Shown: one piece after another, positions 58,600-64,000 of the stretch
Position numbering within the stretch: the stretch's first letter is position 1
Layout of the letters: every line of letters begins with the position of its first letter
Source of the DNA: Pontederia crassipes
Taxonomy: Eukaryota; Streptophyta; Magnoliopsida; Commelinales; Pontederiaceae
Assembly: GCA_030549335.1 (NCBI GenBank)
Contig: CM060189.1
Span: 51,430,917 to 51,494,916 of the forward strand
Reading direction: 5' to 3'
Length of the DNA: 64,000 nucleotides
Notes under the pieces: model-generated
The model's input: only the letters and a program-made list of their open reading frames with translations
What the model was told of the DNA's origin: nothing
The model's database searches: none
Program-made: the position numbers and the translations under genes

Positions 58600-60104
58600 T
58601 CCTTCTTTTATCCTTTCTCTAGTCTTGCATCATATACTCCACAGTGTTTGTTCAATCTTGGGAGAAGTTGCATTTAATGCATCATGTTTGCTTATCGTAC
58701 TACATTAGCATATTTGCTTTCGTGGTTTATTTTAGTATTGCATGTTTGGTTTATGTCTGCATTTTATGGAAATCCAAAAAAAGTAATACCCAGAAATACC
58801 ATGTCTTGATTACCTTTGCTTCAATCTTTACTTTTCAAGGTTTTTTTAAGGAAATCCTATTAATTAGAAAGATTCAAAGTACCTTATATTTTATCATTTA
58901 TCACCTTAGTTTTGAGTTTATTTGGATTGAATAAAGAGGCTTAGGCTTAGTGGAACTTATTGTACTGCATTAGCATGTTTGCTTTTGATAACTTATTTTA
59001 GTATTGCATGTTTGGCTTATGGCTTATTTTCAAGCATTATTCAAGGGCATACAATTAATTAGTGAAATTCAAGATACCTAATGTTTTATCATTTATCGTC
59101 TTAGTTGTTGAGTTTATTTGGCTTGAAGAATTTATGAATATCTTCATAACAATTTATTGTTCATTCTCTTATTTTTATGATATATATATAATACTTTTGA
59201 CAATAATTATATCTTCGTTGAACATTCAAGTGATTGTTGAGCTTATGAAGTAAATAAAAATAGGTTAGTCAAACCCCACAAAATAAACCCAATAAAAAGT
59301 CAGTTAGTTTAACCCAAAGGGAAAGAAGAGAAAAAAGTGAAAAAAAGAGAAGTATGAAAATAAAGAGAAAGAAAAAAAAAGTTGAAAACAAATAGGGTTA
59401 GTTAACCCCAAATGAAAGAATAATCATAACCTCATTTTCCACTTGATTATTCAACATTAATATTCTTATTTAATAAAATAATTATTTTGTTATTATTTAT
59501 AGTTGAACTTGAATAAGTTTAAGATGTTTGATATTTAGAATTTTCACATTAAACGTTGGGGTTTGCAACATAAAACATCTTAGAGAAAAATTCAAGTATT
59601 GTATGTCACAACTCGTATGACCATTGATGGAATACGGAATATTAGTTGTGCGATCTATTAATCATTACCATGGTATGGATGATAATAGTTTAGAGACCAC
59701 ATTTTAATGCATCTTAATATGAGGTTTGATTATATTATGATCTTTGACGGAGTAGTCTTAATCTAATTTGAATTAAAATAGGTTGATTGATCACTCTAAT
59801 TCATCGTTAAAAACTAACTTGTAATATTTGGTCAATTCAGTTTGTATACAGTTTCATTTATCATCCAAAGCCCTATGCATCAGTAGATTAGATTAATTTA
59901 ATTTTAGTCTTTATTTTTTTGTAATTTTATTTTCTGCATATCTTTTACCCAAAATCTTGTTGTCTCCTATTAGTCACTGAAATTAATTTAGTTAAGTAAG
60001 TTAATTATTCATGGGTTCGACACTCTACTCATTACACTTTATTACTTGAGCGAGTAGTGCACTTACAAGTTAGCATATATTGTTATCAATTCTCACATCA
60101 AGTT
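58600..60104 (+). repeat. Probable Athila-like LTR, decayed
   Basis: DNA between the extra-ORF remnant and the primer site. The right part (gggttcgacactctactcat, then gtgcacttac) matches the segment at 32890-32960. LTR ends and TSD could not be fixed, so coordinates are approximate. Confidence 0.4.
58686..59125 (+). repeat. Imperfect tandem duplication, about 270 bp
   Basis: Strings tttattttagtattgcatgt, ttgg(t/c)ttat and ttttatcatttatc(a/g)(c/t)cttag occur in the same order at 58720-58920 and 58995-59120. The second unit has internal losses. It lies within the probable Athila-like LTR. Confidence 0.65.
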
Positions 60105-60127
60105 TTCGTCGTCATTGTCGGAGAAGT
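60105..60127 (+). other. Athila-like primer binding site, decayed
   Basis: ttttcgtcgtcattgtcgga is close to the tttttggcgccgttgccggg expected in Athila/Tat elements. Confidence 0.5.
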
Positions 60128-60279
60128 ATTCTTTACTTACTAATCTTATTTCATACTATTTTGAGACTTTATTATTCTGTTACCTTCATCTTTGCTTTTA
60201 GTTGTGTTAAGTTTTCAGCTTTACATCTTTCATACACAACTCAACTATCATGCTCATATCACTACATCCTCAATGGAAA

Positions 60280-61275
60280 ATAAGAAACGTTCATCAATCA
60301 ACAAATTGAGAAAGATAAAGCTATTGTCCAGCAACATAAAGTTCACGATAATGCAACAACGAGCCACAATAACATGATGCCTCAACAAATAGATTATGAA
60401 GACTTCTCTTTGGACTCAGAAACCATCATCACAAGCAAGTTGAATCTCATGTTGAAACAACTCCCAAGCAATCATATCAAATCGAAAATTTGGATAGTGA
60501 ACTTTTAAATCTGCGGCATCGAAGTAAGGAAACATAAGAGAATGTCATATCACTTCTCAATTTGAAGCCTTTAGCTAAGCCGAATGTTGATCTCGAAGGG
60601 ATGAGGGGTCGACTTATTACAACAATTGAAAGAAAACTACAAGCACAAGACCAACATATTCAAAACTTGGAAACCCAACTGACTCAAATTTAGAAGCAAA
60701 TCGAATGGGATGATTCAATTCGGTTATTTGATACGGAGCTCAAGTTTGATGCCTTGGAAGCAAAGTTACATGCATTAGAGAGTCCAGTTGTACAATTTAT
60801 TTCTATAAATTCTATAGCACCGAAGCACAACGACGAGATCCCAATTATCATTATGTGTCTATGCCACCATCAACATCCATATAAAAAAAGAGGACATCCA
60901 AGATCAAAGACTTCAGCTAGGACAACAACTACGCAATGGCGTATCAAGGAGACAAGTGAATACATCTTTGAAAATGGACAAGTTCTAAGAAGGATCTGAC
61001 CTTTGGAAGTCTCCACTACTCAAAATTTGTCTCCACACCTTCACAAATTCAAAAATTACAACAGAGAGAAAGCACGTCACGAACATCAATGAAGACATCT
61101 TCAATCACTATTCAGCAGTGGCAAATCAAAGGAAAACAAAGAAGCACGTCACCAACCTCAAACGCACTGACCACATCAGTCCAATGGCGAATCGAGTCAA
61201 CACAACGCCCAACTTCAATATAAGAACGTTGTTGTACTTGAAGAACCTCCACCAATGACACGAGGGTGAAAACTT
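60280..61275 (+). pseudogene. Internal region of an Athila-like element, decayed
   Basis: Downstream of the primer site are interrupted frames rich in Q, K and E, for example RLITTIERKLQAQDQHIQNL (near 60610), followed by FDALEAKLHALESP, which looks coiled-coil-like. The region ends near 61270 with text reading PPPMTRG. No zinc knuckle, protease or RT was found, so a non-autonomous or gag-only remnant is likely. Confidence 0.4.
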
Positions 61276-61579
61276 TGGGCGTCATCCACCACTATATGTG
61301 TTGAGCCTCATCATGATAAGCGTTCATGATCATATCAAATAATCCCGGTGAGATTGTTCCTTAATTTCTTAATTATTTATTTGAGTGATTGATCATCTTA
61401 TTTTAATCTCAGCATATACCATATCAAAGTCAAGCTAAAAACTTTAAATTAGATCTATTCTCTTACAATTATCTCTTATTTTTCATTTGATTAGATTAGT
61501 TTCTTTCTTTTTTTCTTAATTTAGAGTCTTAGATATTTTATTTTTATTTTCATTATTTTTATCGATCATCCTTTGCAAT

Positions 61580-62050
61580 TCCAATTAAAAAAAATTCATG
61601 AGTCGTTATTTACATATCATGGGCATTATTACTATACTTACGGGTCGTGCACCATCCATCACGAGAGTCACAGTAATTATTTTTATGTAAATCTCAAACG
61701 TCATGGTTCGTTATAATTTCATCATGTCCCATTCACGGGTAATTCAGCTCAACCCAGTCATCACACGTCATTAAATAGAGTTCACGAACATCTTTCACAA
61801 ATCACTGGGCGTTAAAGACCTATCACAGGTCTCCCAGTAGGTATGTCCGCTTTTTCACAGGGTTCATTATGGGACATTAGATAGATTTCATGGGTCTCAC
61901 ATAAGGCTCCCGAGTAGCACACAAACGTTTTCACGAGTCGTTATTAAGCTTTCACGGCCTGTAAGTGAGTCACTTCATGAATGAACATTACATTTTGCCT
62001 GACTCATGCCCCGTGAGATACCTTTCACGGCCCCTCTGTGTTTGTTATTT
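61580..62050 (+). repeat. Degenerate tttcacgggtc motif repeats
   Basis: Variants of tttcacgrgtc (ttcacgggt, tttcacaggg, ttcacgagtc, tttcacggcc) recur every few tens of bases. No protein-coding signal is seen. Confidence 0.55.
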
Positions 62051-62854
62051 ATACGCAGGTCCGTGACGCTGCTCTTTCATGCCCCAACACCCAACAAGCA
62101 TCAGCACTCTGTCCACCGCCTCTGACCGAGCAACATGACCTCCGACTAGCGGCAAGGAGCCTGGCGACCTCCTTCACGCTGACAGAAACATCACGGCATC
62201 GCCAATCGCCGGTGACCTCTTTGACCTCGGTGGTTTTCTTCGCAGCGACGCCTTCACTTCGTCCATTCGGCTGGAGATTTTTGTGACCTTCTTTGACATC
62301 TTCGGTGGTGGAACGACCACATCAGACTCCAACGCCCCTACTGTCGTATGATTCCCTAGAGATCGACAACGATGATCATCCTCTGCATCTCCGATGAGAA
62401 CCAGCACTGCGCTGCCTCTCCGGTTGTCTCCCCTTCGTGGCAGACTACCTCTAGCAAGCTCCCGCAGTAGCCACCTGCTCAGATGCAATTGACAACTCTG
62501 TGAGCGATTTCAGCTTGGCTGACCATCTTCTCTAGAAGATTGAGTGTGATTACCAGCCACATCCACATATGAGCCTCGACGCAAGGAAATAAGAAGAGTT
62601 TTCATGCCGTTAGTGAAAGGTAATGTCCCATGATTACATGAGCTCAAAGTTGTTAAGTTAATTTTCATCGGCCGGGGAAAATCTTCATCACTGGGCCGTT
62701 AACTATTTTTCACGAGCCATTACACATGCAAAAGATGATCTGAAAGAAATCCTTACAATCCAGGTCTGTCCCAACTTTGAGCAATGCATACGCTATTCAA
62801 ACTCGACACCTCCAAACATCTGATACATCTACATTGGCTTCTCTCTACAGCATC
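62051..62854. other. GC-richer intergenic DNA, unassigned
   Basis: 62060-62500 is GC-richer than its flanks, with open frames on both strands (82 codons plus, 104 codons minus) that match nothing I know. The remainder to 62854 shows a few more tttcacgag motifs. Confidence 0.35.
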
Positions 62855-64000
62855 TGTAACGACCCTGATTTTTTCAGGATTTAATAAATAGATATTTTAT
62901 TATTTTATTTTGAAAAAAATATTGTTATTAATATTACTATATTTAATAATTCCGAAAATAAAATAAAATTGAAGGAGTTTGATTAGGGATAGGATTATTC
63001 AATTAATTTCGTAATTTATCTAATTAAATATTAGAATAAATAGGGAGTGGTTAAAAGGATAAATTAGAGGATTTAATTTGATTGAGATTAGATAATATGG
63101 TTAGAGAATAATTAAAAATCTGTCAACACTATAAATAAGAATAGGGGGGTACGAACGTTTTGGCTTCGTCTGTGTGATTTTCGGCTTCGTCTTTGGCGAC
63201 GACAGAAAACAAGGCGCGCAGGTACGTAGGGGGATTCCGTTTCCTATTGTGTCGTAATATTTTACGGTGCAATCTAATTTTAAATTAGAAGTATTACGGC
63301 CGTAAATTTGTTTGGCCGTAATTTTCTGTTCCGGTCGTCAAGAGAGAAGAGTAGAGTTTTACGGTCGAGAAAAGGGTGGAGAGAGAATTAGAAAAAAAAG
63401 GTGTTACGGCCGAAGAGTTAGGATTTTCGGCCGTAATGGAATAGAGAAAGAAAAAAAATGAAAAAAAAAGTGTTTACGGCCGAAGAGTTAGGGATTTCGG
63501 CCGTAATGAAATAGAGAGGTAGAGAATTTCGGTCGTAACGAAATAGAGATGTAGAGAGAGAAAGGGGTAAAAAAAAGGATGGAGTTTACGGCCGTAATGG
63601 AATAGGGGGTAAAAGTTTATGGCCGTAACGGAAAGGGGGTAAAAGTTGATGGCCGTAACGGAAAGGGGGTAAAAGTTGATGGCCGTAATGGAATAGGGGG
63701 TAAAAGTTTATGGCCATAACGGAAAGAGGGTAAAAGTTGATGGCCGTAATGGAAAGGGGGTAAAAGTTTATGGCCGTAACGAATAGGGGGTAAAAGTTTA
63801 TGGCCGTAATGGAATAGGGGGTAAAAGTTTATGGCCGTAATGGAATAGGGGGTAAAATCTGGAGAGAGAAAGATGTAGAAAAAAAAAGGGGAAGAGAATT
63901 TACGGTCGTAAAAATCAGAGAAGATGGAGAGAGAAAAAAAATGATGTTACGGCCATAATGAACAGGGAGTACCCACCGAGAGTTATTATTTATTTTTGAG
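62855..64000 (+). mobile_element. Start of a gypsy-type LTR, running off the window
   Basis: TGTAACGACCCTGATTTTTT at 62855 resembles the 5' end of Tekay/Del-type LTRs. A TATA box (actataaataaga, about 63128) is followed by a GC-richer leader. The LTR end, primer site and TSD are outside the window, so the call rests on the start motif and layout. Confidence 0.55.
63599..63857 (+). repeat. 30-bp minisatellite with half-palindrome units
   Basis: About eight units of 30-31 bp follow the pattern gggggtaaaagtttatggcc then gtaacggaa. The gggggtaaaa anchor recurs at a near-constant 30-31 bp from 63604 to 63847. The full palindrome TTACGGCCGTAA occurs just upstream at 63585-63596 and near 63290. Confidence 0.9.

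Noticed and set aside
57000-60400. Several hydrophobic frames of 60-96 codons in AT-rich DNA
   Set aside because: Composition is what AT-rich sequence gives by chance; no motif, no splice context, and they overlap LTR-like repeats.
62038-62488. Frames of 82 (plus) and 104 (minus) codons
   Set aside because: They overlap each other, match no family I know and have no supporting signals; kept only as unassigned DNA.
63599-63857. Regular 30-bp repeats resembling a CRISPR array
   Set aside because: Units are directly adjacent with no spacers, and the context is a plant LTR.

Overview
The window is nuclear DNA of a flowering plant. This follows from a plant-type spliced gene at the left edge, a CDK11/CDKG-like kinase whose promoter carries plant M-phase (MSA) and E2F-like motifs, a fragment of a plant TTL (TPR/thioredoxin-like) gene, and the mix of transposons: Ty1/copia, Ty3/gypsy, Athila-like, CACTA and RTE-clade LINE. 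The species cannot be named from the sequence. No rRNA, tRNA or CRISPR array was seen.

Only two loci look like host genes. At 260-3124 (+) are the last five exons of a conserved protein with a DprA/SLOG-like nucleotide-binding motif; the gene runs off the left edge. At 54918-56345 (-) is an intact, intronless 475-residue CDK11/CDKG-like kinase with an N-terminal repeat array rich in KKPRLD motifs.

Almost everything else is transposon. From 5860 to 32803 there is a five-level nest, reconstructed from exact target-site duplications (TSDs). A 3'-truncated gypsy element (LTR 5860-6225 plus 27497-29893; gag-pol 30071-32803) was split by a minus-strand Sirevirus-like Copia (6226-27491, TSD CATCC). 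The right LTR of that Copia was split by CACTA-1 (16070-26618, TSD GAC). CACTA-1 carries captured exons of a TTL gene and a DEAD-box helicase, and was split by CACTA-2 (16438-23010, TSD TTG). CACTA-2 was split by a Tork-like Copia (16541-21489, TSD TCATG).

From 32804 to 54917 lies old repeat DNA with younger insertions: an Athila-like LTR/PBS remnant, a 1.42-kb solo LTR (TSD ACCAA), a nearly complete RTE LINE (36334-39501, 17-bp TSD), a dimeric tandem repeat (39519-43090), a 5'-truncated Copia (43258-45725), a probable Sirevirus-like solo LTR (47089-48243, TSD TTATC), and a second copy of the Tork-like Copia (49636-54648, TSD AGTCT). The two Tork-like copies share two nonsense codons in RNase H, which suggests a defective family mobilised in trans.

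Right of the kinase the DNA is AT-rich, then holds Athila-like remnants (57640-61270), a diffuse motif repeat (61580-62050), and the start of another gypsy-type LTR (62855 to the window end) with a 30-bp minisatellite built on half of the palindrome TTACGGCCGTAA. All transposon coding regions seen are broken by stops or frameshifts.
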